Assembly (NCBI GenBank): GCA_041551965.1
Contig: JBFELU010000030.1
Location: 1-28,648, forward strand
Length of the DNA stretch: 28,648 nt
Reading direction: 5' to 3'
Source: JBFELU01 sp041551965
GTDB taxonomy: Bacteria; Actinomycetota; Acidimicrobiia; Spongiisociales; UBA11373
Part shown: in pieces, positions 5,737-12,326 of the stretch
How positions within the stretch are numbered: position 1 is the first letter of the stretch
How the letters are laid out: each line of letters starts with the position of its first letter
The notes under the pieces: model-generated
Told to the model about the DNA's origin: nothing
Seen by the model: only the letters and a program-made list of their open reading frames with translations
Database searches by the model: none
Position numbers and translations under genes: made by a program

Positions 5737-6801
5737 ATGGGCATCATCCTCCTCCTGGTCATCGGGATCGCGGTATGGGGCATATGGGAGGCTCGCCGCA
5801 GATCGGCATCACCACCCCGGCACCCCGTCGCCGCAGCCCCCCCGCTGCCGGAACTCGACCGGTGGGTTTCCGCCGGGCTCATGGGCGCCGACCAGGCCGC
5901 CGCGATTCGCACGTTCGAATCGACCACCCGCGCCGAGCCACCCTCGGGGAGCATCCCGGTGGTCGCCGAGGTCATCGGTTATGCCGGGGCAGCGCTGGCC
6001 GCCGCCGGGGCGGCGGTGGGCTTCGGCGAATTCTGGGAGGACATGGCGGGTTGGACCCGGATCGGCCTTCTCGGTCTGGCCTCGGCGCTGCTCATCGTTG
6101 GGGGGTGGCTGCTGCGCCACTCCGAGGAGCCGGCGTTTCGGCGGATGAGGAGTGCGCTGTGGTTCCTCTCGATCGGGTTCCTGGCCGCCTCGATCGGCGT
6201 GCTGTGGGCCGACAAGATCGATCTCTCCGATGAATACGGGGTGCTCGTCGTGGGTGCCTCGGTCACCGCGGTGGCGCTCCTCCTGTGGTGGTGGTACCGC
6301 ACCGGGCTGCAGCAATTTGCCCTCTTCGGCGGGGCCATCACCACCATCGTCGGCGGCCTGAACAGCATCCCCGGCACCGTGCGATTGCCCTGGCACACAC
6401 TGGGACTCGTGGTGCTCGGGTTGCTGTGGGCGGCCCTGGGACGTCGCAGGCTCGTCGAACCCGATTGGCTGGCCATGGCGCTCGGGATCACGCTGGCATT
6501 GGTGGCTCCCGTGGTGGCCATCGAGGAGTACGGCTGGGTGCTGGCTCCGGCGCTCGTGATGTCGATCGCCTGCATGGTGGCCAGCGTTCCCCTGGAGATC
6601 GTCCCGATGGCGGTGATGGGGGCGGCCGCCACCTTCGTCTACGTGATCTGGGGGGTGGTCCGCTACTTTGGCGACACCCTGGGGGTCCCGGTGGCGCTGG
6701 CCGCCGTCGGCACGCTCATGATCGCCGTGGCCATCGCCGTCGGCCGGGACCGGCTCACCCGCTTCTTCCGGCCTAGAACCGGAGTCCGACCGCCTCTGTG
6801 A
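5737..6801 (+). CDS. DUF2157-type multi-pass membrane protein
   Basis: This 354-residue integral membrane protein starts at ATG 5737 behind a good AAGGAG site. An N-terminal anchor helix (residues 1-16) and a proline-rich linker lead to a short soluble stretch, LDRWVSAGLMGADQAAAIRTFE. This resembles the cytoplasmic DUF2157 head, in which a 'linker-helix, then I-x-x-FE' pattern precedes the membrane region. About ten hydrophobic segments follow from residue 75 to the end. DUF2157 proteins have no established biochemical role. The 3' end overlaps the convergent DUF2461 gene by 29 nt. The membrane topology is clear; the family name is moderately sure. Confidence 0.8.
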   Translation: MGIILLLVIGIAVWGIWEARRRSASPPRHPVAAAPPLPELDRWVSAGLMGADQAAAIRTFESTTRAEPPSGSIPVVAEVIGYAGAALAAAGAAVGFGEFWEDMAGWTRIGLLGLASALLIVGGWLLRHSEEPAFRRMRSALWFLSIGFLAASIGVLWADKIDLSDEYGVLVVGASVTAVALLLWWWYRTGLQQFALFGGAITTIVGGLNSIPGTVRLPWHTLGLVVLGLLWAALGRRRLVEPDWLAMALGITLALVAPVVAIEEYGWVLAPALVMSIACMVASVPLEIVPMAVMGAAATFVYVIWGVVRYFGDTLGVPVALAAVGTLMIAVAIAVGRDRLTRFFRPRTGVRPPL

Positions 6802-7462
6802 GGAACCGCATGAAGGGCACGCCCGCCTTGACCGTGTCCCCATAGATGCGGAGGAACGAGGCCGAGGTGATGTCGGATTGGCGCAAACGGGCCGAGGCGA
6901 TGAAATCCTTTCGCTTGAGGTCTTCGATGGACGGTTGGTCCGGATCGAACCCTCGCGGCGGCCTCTTCAACGATTCACCCTCCAGTTCCCCGTAGAGATC
7001 GGCGAACCGCTTCCCGTAGGCGGCCTTCTTCCACCCGGCCGGGTCCTCCACGATGGCGCGACGGATGGCGTTGGCGTCGGCAGTCGCCGGGTGCCACAGA
7101 CCCAGGGCGGCGAAGGAAGCGCCCGGCTCGAGATGGAGATAGAAGCCGGGGGCATGCACGTCGTCCCTGGTGGCCACGTGTCGAAAGTGAATCCCCACGT
7201 GGGTCTTGTAGGGAGTCTTGTCCTTCGAGAAGCGGGTGTCCCGCTGGATCCTGAAGAGCGATCCTCCCACCTTTCGAGCATCGGCCGTGAAGTGCTCCGA
7301 GACCGCATACAGCCGCTCCGAGAAATCACTGATGAAGTCGAGTGCCGGTCCCCGGACGTGCTCTTCGAAGCGGTCCTGATTCGCCTTGAACCACTCTCGA
7401 TCGTTGTGCTCCTTGAGCTCCCGCAGGAACCGGAAGAGGTGCGGCGTGAAGAATCGGGTCAT
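6773..7462 (-). CDS. DUF2461 domain-containing protein (TIGR02453 type)
   Basis: This 229-residue cytoplasmic protein is of the DUF2461 family. Recognisable blocks are the N-terminal TPHLFRFLRELKEHNDREWFKAN (about residues 6-28), FRIQRDTRFSKDKTPYKTHVGIHFRH (residues about 66-91) and GFYLHLEPGASFAALGLWHP (about 101-120), then the C-terminal helix bundle. Members are common in bacteria and fungi; no reaction is established. The start is ATG 7462, where the conserved TPHLF block begins; the frame is open further upstream but is not family-like. TACGGT lies 6 nt before the ATG with no Shine-Dalgarno, suggesting a leaderless mRNA. The 3' end runs 29 nt into the convergent membrane-protein gene. 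Confidence 0.92.
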   Translation of the reverse strand: MTRFFTPHLFRFLRELKEHNDREWFKANQDRFEEHVRGPALDFISDFSERLYAVSEHFTADARKVGGSLFRIQRDTRFSKDKTPYKTHVGIHFRHVATRDDVHAPGFYLHLEPGASFAALGLWHPATADANAIRRAIVEDPAGWKKAAYGKRFADLYGELEGESLKRPPRGFDPDQPSIEDLKRKDFIASARLRQSDITSASFLRIYGDTVKAGVPFMRFLTEAVGLRF

Positions 7463-7468
7463 GGCGGC

Positions 7469-7474
7469 ACCGTA
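7469..7474 (-). promoter_or_regulatory. Candidate -10 element (TACGGT) of the DUF2461 gene
   Basis: TACGGT-GCCGCC-ATG has the same spacing and the same GCCGCC spacer as the SelW-like and DinB-like genes. There is no ribosome-binding site, consistent with leaderless initiation. It is a visual call without a clear -35. Confidence 0.4.
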
Positions 7475-7558
7475 CCGTCGTCGCACCCACAAGGCGAGAG
7501 GCGTGCTTGACAGTCCCCGGGACCTGCGGCAGGGTGCCCCGCCGGAGCGAGGAGCACC

Positions 7559-7738
7559 ATGCGGGCGCCGCCCCCGTCCATCGACATCGCCCCACCACTC
7601 GATGCGGTCTCGAGGAATCTGGGAGACGCCGCTTCCCGCCCCGAGTGGAACCCCTTCATCACCTCGCTGTTGGGACCGGTGGAGGTGGGGGCCCACCTCC
7701 AAGGGCTGATCCCCGAGAAGCTTGGGGAGGGCTCGTGA
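7559..7738 (+). pseudogene. Truncated SRPBCC (polyketide cyclase/START-like) remnant, 59 aa
   Basis: A 59-residue reading frame with a good GAGGAG site 5 nt before ATG 7559 matches only the first third of an SRPBCC protein. The blocks SIDIAPPLDAV, RPEWNPFI and GPVEVGAHLQGLIP resemble the usual 'I-x-APP...V-x-x-x-L-x-D...YPEWNPFI...GPLxVGxxL' opening. After this the frame runs into EKLGEGS and stops at TGA 7736, overlapping the GTG start of the next gene. The remaining roughly 90 residues of a SRPBCC fold are absent in all frames because the next gene begins there. It is most simply a deletion relic, although the intact start and overlap leave room for a short expressed protein. Confidence 0.55.
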
Positions 7739-8100
7739 GTCAGGCCAACCTCGTGCTGCGGGCGGTGCTCGAGGTGGCGGCGATTGCCGCCTATGCGGCC
7801 GGGGGACATGCACTCGGCGGGGGTGATGCGGCCGGCATCCTCCTGGCGGTGGTGTTGGCCGTGGCGGCCTCGATGATCTGGGGGACCTTCAACGTCCCGG
7901 GCGACCCCAGTCGGAGCGGCAACGCCCCGATCCCGGTTCCCGGTCTCGTGAGGCTGCTCATCGAACTCGACCTGCTGATCGGGGCGGCGGTCGTGACCGG
8001 ATTCCTCTGGTCGCCCCTCGCCGGCGTCGTCTTGGGGGCGGCAATCGTGCTCCACTACGTGACGAGCCACCGCCGGGTCGCCTGGCTCCTCCAACGGTGA
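7735..8100 (+). CDS. YrdB-family (DUF2568) small membrane protein
   Basis: This 121-residue membrane protein has four hydrophobic segments: about residues 5-24, 30-48, 71-92 and 92-110. The central block MIWGTFNVPGDPSRSGNAPIPVPG followed by RLLIELDLL is the YrdB/DUF2568 signature. The function is unknown in this family. The start is GTG 7735, overlapping the stop of the SRPBCC remnant (GTGA), with GGGGAGG about 5 nt upstream. An earlier in-frame start at 7507 would add 76 residues of non-family sequence that overlaps the remnant. It is cotranscribed with the remnant, and the flavin reductase follows after 32 nt. Confidence 0.88.
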   Translation: MSQANLVLRAVLEVAAIAAYAAGGHALGGGDAAGILLAVVLAVAASMIWGTFNVPGDPSRSGNAPIPVPGLVRLLIELDLLIGAAVVTGFLWSPLAGVVLGAAIVLHYVTSHRRVAWLLQR

Positions 8101-8132
8101 CGGCGCCCGTCGACATGCGAGACTGATCCCCG

Positions 8133-8738
8133 ATGGCCGACAAGACCGTGTTCGCGGCCGATGCCCTCGACGGAGCCGACCGCTACAAGCTGCTGGTCGG
8201 TTTGGTCGTGCCCCGTCCCATCGGGTGGATCGGGACGATCTCCCGGGCCGGCGTCGCCAATCTCGCCCCCTACTCGTTCTTCAACATCGTCGCCGGAACG
8301 CCCCCCACGGTGCTCTACGCTCCCGGTCTCACCGTTCGGGTCAAGGACAGCCTCGCCAACGCCAGGGAAACGTCGGAGTTCACCGTGAACATCGTCACCG
8401 AGGAACTGGCCGAGGCCATGAACCTCACCAGCGGGGAGTACCCACCCGAAGTCGATGAGTTCGCCCTGGCCGGGCTCACCGCCGTCCCGGGCGACATCGT
8501 CGGAGCCCCCATGGTGGCTGAGGCAAAAGCGAATCTGGAGTGCCGGGTGACGCAGATCATCGAGGTGGGAAGCCCCCCCGGTGCGGCGGTCGTGTTCGGT
8601 GAGGTGCTTCGATTTCACATTCGGCCCGAGGTCCTCGACGGGACTCGCGTCGATCACGAAGCACTACGGGCGGTGGGACGCATGGCCGGCGACGGCTACA
8701 CCACCACCCGCGATCGCTTCGAGATGCCCCGGCCCTGA
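8133..8738 (+). CDS. Flavin reductase family protein (FMN-binding split barrel)
   Basis: This 201-residue protein of the flavin-reductase-like, FMN-binding split-barrel group has RPIGWIGTISRAGVANLAPYSFFN (residues about 30-53) as its flavin-binding segment. KDSLANARETSEFTVNIVTEELAEAMN (72-98) and the C-terminal AVGRMAGDGYTTTRDRFEMPRP complete the family pattern. Members reduce FMN using NAD(P)H or use bound flavin on small substrates; the actual substrate is unknown. ATG 8133 is the only reasonable start; there is no strong Shine-Dalgarno. The gene ends 1 nt from the convergent cystathionine gamma-lyase/synthase gene. Confidence 0.9.
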   Translation: MADKTVFAADALDGADRYKLLVGLVVPRPIGWIGTISRAGVANLAPYSFFNIVAGTPPTVLYAPGLTVRVKDSLANARETSEFTVNIVTEELAEAMNLTSGEYPPEVDEFALAGLTAVPGDIVGAPMVAEAKANLECRVTQIIEVGSPPGAAVVFGEVLRFHIRPEVLDGTRVDHEALRAVGRMAGDGYTTTRDRFEMPRP

Positions 8739-8739
8739 C

Positions 8740-9876
8740 TCAACCCAGCGCCCGATCCAGGTCTTCGACCAGATCGTCGACGTGCTCGATGCCCACCGAA
8801 AGGCGAACGAGATCATCGGGCACCTCGAGGTCGGTGCCGGCAACCGAGAGATGGGTCATCGCCGCCGGCACCTCGATCAGCGACTCCACCCCCCCGAGAC
8901 TCTCCGCCAGGAAGAACAGCTCGGTCTCGACGGCGACCCGGTCCGCCGCGTCCCGGCCCCCGGCCGGCCGGAATGAGACCATTCCCCCGAATCCGTCCAT
9001 CTGGACGGCGGCGATGTCGTGACGGGGGTGACCGGGGAGACCCGGATAGAGGACCTCCGCCACCCGGGGGTCACCGGCGAGGAATTCGGCGACGGCCGCC
9101 GCGTTGGCGCAATGCCGCTCCATCCTGACGCCGAGCGTCTTGAGCCCTCGCAGCACCAGGTAGGCGTCGAAGGGGCCCGGCACCGGACCGGCGGCGTTCT
9201 GGAGGAAGCGGAGCCGCTCGTGCATCTCGGGGTCCCCCGTGACGAGGGCTCCCCCCACCGTGTCGGAGTGTCCGCCGAGGTACTTGGTGGTCGAGTGGAG
9301 CACCAGGTCGGCGCCCCGCTCCAGGGGCCGCTGCAAGAAGGGCGTGGCGAAGGTGTTGTCGACACAGACGAGGGCACCGGCGGCGTGCGCCCGGGCGGTG
9401 ACGGCGTCGAGATCCACGATGCGCAACAACGGATTCGTCGGGGTCTCCACCCACACCAGCCGGGTATTCGGCCGAATCGCCGCCTCCAGTGCCGCCGGGT
9501 CGGTGAGATCCGCGGCCGTCCACCCGATCCCCTGCTCCCCGAGCACTCGGGCGACGAACCGGAACGTCCCTCCGTAGGCGTCGTCGGGCATCACCAGGTG
9601 ATCGCCCGGTCGCAGGAGATAGCCCACCAGGGCGGTGGCCGCCATGCCGGAAGCGGTCGCGACACACCCCCCGCCGTCGGGGACGCCCTCCAGCGCGGCC
9701 AGTGCCTCCTGCAGTGCCGTCCGGGTCGGGTTGTCGGTGCGGGAGTACTCGTAGCCCGAGTGCTCGCCGGGGGCCTGCTGGGCGTAGGTGCTGGTGGCGT
9801 AGATGGGCACCACCACCGAACCGGTGGCCGGGTCGGGATCCTGCCCCGCGTGGATCGCCTTCGTCTCGAATCGCAT
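8740..9876 (-). CDS. Cystathionine gamma-lyase / gamma-synthase (PLP transsulfuration enzyme)
   Basis: This 378-residue fold-type I PLP enzyme is of the Cys/Met metabolism family. The PLP lysine is K198 in STTKYLGGHSD. Other visible motifs are YSRTDNPTR (phosphate-binding tyrosine and arginine of the neighbouring subunit), ASGMAA, VDNTFATP and SLGGVESLIEVPAAMTH near the C-terminus. The SLGGVESLIE block favours the gamma-lyase/gamma-synthase branch over cystathionine beta-lyase. With the adjacent beta-synthase-like gene it would complete homocysteine-to-cysteine reverse transsulfuration. The ATG at 9876 is preferred over GTG 9879 because AGGAGG sits 4 nt from the ATG and only 1 nt from the GTG. 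The start overlaps the upstream stop codon, so the two genes are translationally coupled. Confidence 0.93.
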   Translation of the reverse strand: MRFETKAIHAGQDPDPATGSVVVPIYATSTYAQQAPGEHSGYEYSRTDNPTRTALQEALAALEGVPDGGGCVATASGMAATALVGYLLRPGDHLVMPDDAYGGTFRFVARVLGEQGIGWTAADLTDPAALEAAIRPNTRLVWVETPTNPLLRIVDLDAVTARAHAAGALVCVDNTFATPFLQRPLERGADLVLHSTTKYLGGHSDTVGGALVTGDPEMHERLRFLQNAAGPVPGPFDAYLVLRGLKTLGVRMERHCANAAAVAEFLAGDPRVAEVLYPGLPGHPRHDIAAVQMDGFGGMVSFRPAGGRDAADRVAVETELFFLAESLGGVESLIEVPAAMTHLSVAGTDLEVPDDLVRLSVGIEHVDDLVEDLDRALG

Positions 9877-10829
9877 CACGCCTCCTCGAAGCCGTGCGAG
9901 TGCATCCAGTCGTCGTCGAAGACCTTGGAGAGGTAGTTGCGGCCGGAATCGGGGACGATCACCACGACCAACTCGTCGGGCCGGCGCCGGGCGACCCGCA
10001 GTGCCCCCTCGACCGCCATCCCTCCCGATCCCCCGACCAGCATCCCCTCCTCACGCACGACCCGCCGGGTCATGGCGAAGGCCTCGGCATCCGTCACCCT
10101 CTCGTATTCGTCGACCACGTCGGGATCGAACGTCTCCGGCCAGAAGTCCTCGCCGACCCCCTCCGTGAGATAAGGGTGAACCTCCGCGTCGGACGGAGCG
10201 GTGAAGATCGACCCGATCGGATCCACGCCGACGATCCACACCTCCGGATTCCTCTCCTTGAGAGACATCGCCGTGCCGGTGATGGTCCCCCCGGTGCCGA
10301 CTCCGGCGACCAGCACCCCGATCTGGCCGTCGGTCTGACGCCAGATCTCCGGCCCGGTGCTCGCCCGATGGGCCTCGGGGTTGGCCGGATTGGAGTACTG
10401 GTCCGGCCGAAAGGCGCCGGGCCGGGATCCGAGGTCGGCCGCGACCGAGTAATAGGACCGGGGATCGTCCGGTGCGACGTCGGTCGGGCACACCACCACC
10501 TCGGCACCGAAGGCCCGCAGCAGGTCCTGCTTCTCCTTGCTCTGCTTGTCGGCCATCACGGCCACCAACCGGTAGCCCTTCAAAGCCGCCACCATCGCCA
10601 GACCGACGCCGGTGTTGCCGCTGGTCGGTTCCACGATGGTCCCTCCGGGTTGGAGCAGCCCCTCCTGCTCGGCCCGCTCGATCATCCCCATGGCGATCCG
10701 ATCCTTTATCGAGCCCCCGGGGTTCACGAATTCGAGTTTGGCCACCAGGTTGCCGGGGGGATGGAGCCGGCCCAGTCTCACCAGCGGGGTACCACCGACG
10801 GCGGCGATCACATCGGGTTGGATCTCCAT
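9876..10829 (-). CDS. Cystathionine beta-synthase-like / cysteine synthase, catalytic domain only
   Basis: This 317-residue fold-type II PLP enzyme has the PLP lysine K42 in GGSIKDRIA. The substrate loop is EPTSGNTG, the phosphate-binding loop is GVGTGGTITG and the serine-anchored loop is GGSGGMAV. The C-terminal GRNYLSKVFDDDWM resembles the 'RNYMSKFLDDEWM' end of cystathionine beta-synthases rather than typical CysK/CysM. Unlike Rv1077-type enzymes it stops there and lacks the C-terminal pair of regulatory CBS domains. The neighbour downstream is the gamma-lyase/synthase, supporting the transsulfuration role. Start ATG 10829; TAACCT 6 nt upstream suggests a leaderless message. O-acetylserine sulfhydrylase activity remains an alternative. 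Confidence 0.9.
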   Translation of the reverse strand: MEIQPDVIAAVGGTPLVRLGRLHPPGNLVAKLEFVNPGGSIKDRIAMGMIERAEQEGLLQPGGTIVEPTSGNTGVGLAMVAALKGYRLVAVMADKQSKEKQDLLRAFGAEVVVCPTDVAPDDPRSYYSVAADLGSRPGAFRPDQYSNPANPEAHRASTGPEIWRQTDGQIGVLVAGVGTGGTITGTAMSLKERNPEVWIVGVDPIGSIFTAPSDAEVHPYLTEGVGEDFWPETFDPDVVDEYERVTDAEAFAMTRRVVREEGMLVGGSGGMAVEGALRVARRRPDELVVVIVPDSGRNYLSKVFDDDWMHSHGFEEA

Positions 10830-10835
10830 GTGGCG

Positions 10836-10841
10836 AGGTTA
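10836..10841 (-). promoter_or_regulatory. Candidate -10 element (TAACCT) of the transsulfuration operon
   Basis: TAACCT lies 6 nt (CGCCAC) before the ATG at 10829, and no Shine-Dalgarno is present. The hexamer is identical to the csoR -10. It is consistent with a leaderless mRNA for the two-gene unit. Confidence 0.4.
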
Positions 10842-10861
10842 GGCGGGGCCCGGTCGCTGGT

Positions 10862-11713
10862 TCAGGGTCGGGGACGTCCGTACCGGTCGAGGAAGCGGGC
10901 CGCCGTCGTCACCAGGAGAGCTTCCCGGGCTGATTCCGGAACCTCGAGCGTCGCCAATTGATCGAAGATCTCCTCGATCGTGCCGGTCCCGGCCGGATGA
11001 TCGGTGCCGACCATCACCCTGCCCTCCAGCCGGATGAGCGCCGACCTGACGAGCTCGGCCCCGGCCTCCCGGGACGCGGCGTCTTCGTGGAAATGGAGGA
11101 GGCTGCCCGCCACATTGGTCAGGTCGAGCCACACCTGGGGGAAACGATCGGCCAAGCCGAAACCCCACTCGAGGTCGGGGAATCCAACGTGCGGCAGCAC
11201 CACCGGCATTGCCGAACGGGCGGCGAGCATCGACTCCAGGTCGGTTCGGGACAATCGGTAGCCGTACCAGTCGTCGTACCCGGTGTGGATGTAGACCGGG
11301 AGCCGATGGTTCTCGGCGTAGTCGAGAGCGGGGCGGAGCCGCTCGTCCCAGGGAACGAATCGCTGCACCATCGGGTGGAACTTCAGCCCCGCCATCCCGT
11401 AGGCCTCGACGGCCTCGGCGACCACGGCCGCCGGATCCGGATCCTCGGGATGCACCCCACCGAAGGGGGTGATCTCGGGGTAGCGCTCGGAGAGCTCCCT
11501 GCCCCAGGCGTGGAGGCTGGTGGCCTCCCCCGGTCTGATGGGAAAGAGGAGGTTGGCCCACCGGACCGCCCCGTTGCGCCGCAGGTCGGCCACCACCTCA
11601 TCGGGCCCGATGTCGACCGGCACGCCGTGACCGGGGAAAGAGCGATGGATCCACCGCACCAGGCTCACCAGCCGTTCCGGGGGCAGCACATGGGTATGGC
11701 AATCGACGTACAC
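10862..11713 (-). CDS. Amidohydrolase-2 family metal-dependent hydrolase
   Basis: This 283-residue TIM-barrel hydrolase of the amidohydro-rel (COG2159-like) group begins with the metal motif DCHTHVLPP (H6, H8). The order of later blocks is FGGVHPEDPDP, GMAGLKFHPMVQRF (metal-binding His), LPVYIHTGYDD (second metal His), PVVLPHVGFPDLEWG, and VMVGTDHPAGTGTI with the catalytic Asp. This group includes decarboxylases and hydrolases of aromatic and carboxylic compounds; the substrate is unknown. Start GTG 11713 is one residue before the conserved YVDCHTH strand. TAGCGT lies 8 nt upstream. It is 32 nt upstream of the transsulfuration pair on the same strand but seems to have its own promoter, as they do. 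Confidence 0.9.
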   Translation of the reverse strand: MYVDCHTHVLPPERLVSLVRWIHRSFPGHGVPVDIGPDEVVADLRRNGAVRWANLLFPIRPGEATSLHAWGRELSERYPEITPFGGVHPEDPDPAAVVAEAVEAYGMAGLKFHPMVQRFVPWDERLRPALDYAENHRLPVYIHTGYDDWYGYRLSRTDLESMLAARSAMPVVLPHVGFPDLEWGFGLADRFPQVWLDLTNVAGSLLHFHEDAASREAGAELVRSALIRLEGRVMVGTDHPAGTGTIEEIFDQLATLEVPESAREALLVTTAARFLDRYGRPRP

Positions 11714-11721
11714 CGCCGCTC

Positions 11722-11727
11722 ACGCTA
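11722..11727 (-). promoter_or_regulatory. Candidate -10 element (TAGCGT) of the amidohydrolase gene
   Basis: TAGCGT is 8 nt before the GTG start at 11713 and there is no clear Shine-Dalgarno. It lies only 13 bp from the csoR -35 on the opposite strand, so the two divergent promoters almost touch. Confidence 0.35.
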
Positions 11728-11739
11728 CTCCGTCCCCCC

Positions 11740-11768
11740 TTGACACCCCACCCCGGGTGGGGTAACCT
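11740..11768 (+). promoter_or_regulatory. csoR-copZ-copA promoter (TTGACA-N17-TAACCT)
   Basis: TTGACA (11740-11745) is a perfect -35 hexamer. TAACCT (11763-11768) follows at exactly 17 bp and fits the TANNNT -10 pattern. The predicted transcription start is near 11775. One CsoR-type palindrome fills the spacer and a second lies over the start site. The Shine-Dalgarno AGGAGGA for the GTG at 11810 follows. Confidence 0.85.
11745..11763. promoter_or_regulatory. CsoR operator 1 (between -35 and -10)
   Basis: ACCCCACCC and GGGTGGGGT are perfect 9-bp arms around a single central C. The 19-bp GC-rich palindrome has the C-run/G-run form of known CsoR operators and overlaps the last base of the -35 and the first base of the -10. 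Apo-CsoR bound here should block RNA polymerase until Cu(I) releases it. Confidence 0.75.
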
Positions 11769-11773
11769 CTCTC

Positions 11774-11794
11774 TACCCCACCCCCCATGGGGTA
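11774..11794. promoter_or_regulatory. CsoR operator 2 (at the transcription start)
   Basis: TACCCCA (11774-11780) and TGGGGTA (11788-11794) are exact inverted arms with a 7-nt spacer, CCCCCCA. It overlaps the predicted start site just upstream of the Shine-Dalgarno. Together with operator 1 it suggests two CsoR tetramers acting on one promoter, their dyad centres 30 bp apart. Confidence 0.7.
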
Positions 11795-11809
11795 GGGAGG
11801 AGGAACCCC

Positions 11810-12109
11810 GTGCAGCCCGAACACAAACGCTCTGCGCTCAACCGCCTCAAGACGGTCCGGGGGCACCTCGACGCCGTCATCGCCATGGTCGACGATGAGC
11901 GGGACTGCCCCGACATCATGAAGCAGGTCTCCGCCCTCCAAGGTTCCCTCGAGAAGGTCAACCGCGTCCTCCTCGAGAACCACGTGGAGACCTGCGTGAT
12001 GCACGCCGTCGAAGAGGGCCGCACCGGCGAGATCGTCGACGAACTGATGGAGACCCTGCGCTACACCCCGGCCGTGACCGGCCCGTCCGACCAAGGAGTC
12101 ATGCCATGA
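11810..12109 (+). CDS. csoR: Copper-sensing transcriptional repressor CsoR
   Basis: This 99-residue all-helical Cu(I)-responsive repressor is of the CsoR/RcnR (DUF156) family. The three Cu(I) ligands are C33, H58 and C62 (NHVETC), the same C-H-C spacing as the Mycobacterium tuberculosis protein. The N-terminal LNRLKTVRGHLDAV helix and VSALQGSLEKVNRVLLENH are family blocks. The start is GTG 11810, with a strong GGGAGGAGGAAC just upstream; no ATG fits. It heads the csoR-copZ-copA operon and overlaps copZ as ATGA. It most likely represses its own operon through the two palindromes at 11745 and 11774. Confidence 0.96.
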   Translation: MQPEHKRSALNRLKTVRGHLDAVIAMVDDERDCPDIMKQVSALQGSLEKVNRVLLENHVETCVMHAVEEGRTGEIVDELMETLRYTPAVTGPSDQGVMP

Positions 12110-12318
12110 CCGATCTGACCCTGTCCGTACCCGAGATCCACTGCAACCACTGCAAGATGTCGATCGAGGGCGCCGTCGGCGCCGTCGAGGGCGTCGCCAA
12201 GGCGGAGGTCACCGTGGATCGGGCCACCGTGGACGTGACGTTCGACGACCCGGCCACCCTCGATCAGATCGTGGCCGCCATCGAATCGCAGGGATACGAA
12301 GTACCCGCCCAGGGGTAG
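12106..12318 (+). CDS. copZ: Copper chaperone CopZ (heavy-metal-associated domain)
   Basis: This 70-residue single HMA-domain cytoplasmic copper chaperone has the ferredoxin-like beta-alpha-beta fold. The Cu(I) pair is C13 and C16 in PEIHCNHCKMSIEGAV, with the common GM before the first Cys replaced by IH. Other family features are VEGVAKAEVTVDRATVDVTF and the end block IVAAIESQGYEV. It would pass Cu(I) to the exporter encoded next. Translation is coupled to csoR (ATGA overlap), and copA follows after 8 nt. Confidence 0.95.
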   Translation: MTDLTLSVPEIHCNHCKMSIEGAVGAVEGVAKAEVTVDRATVDVTFDDPATLDQIVAAIESQGYEVPAQG

Positions 12319-12326
12319 CGCCGCCC

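Noticed and set aside
5809..6843. 344-residue minus-strand open frame opposite the DUF2157 gene
   Set aside because: It is His/Gln/Pro-rich antisense of a membrane protein, without recognisable domains.
7507..8100. Long form of the YrdB-type protein starting at 7507
   Set aside because: The extra 76 N-terminal residues are His/Arg/Pro-rich, out of frame with the SRPBCC relic and unlike the family; GTG 7735 has a good upstream purine tract.
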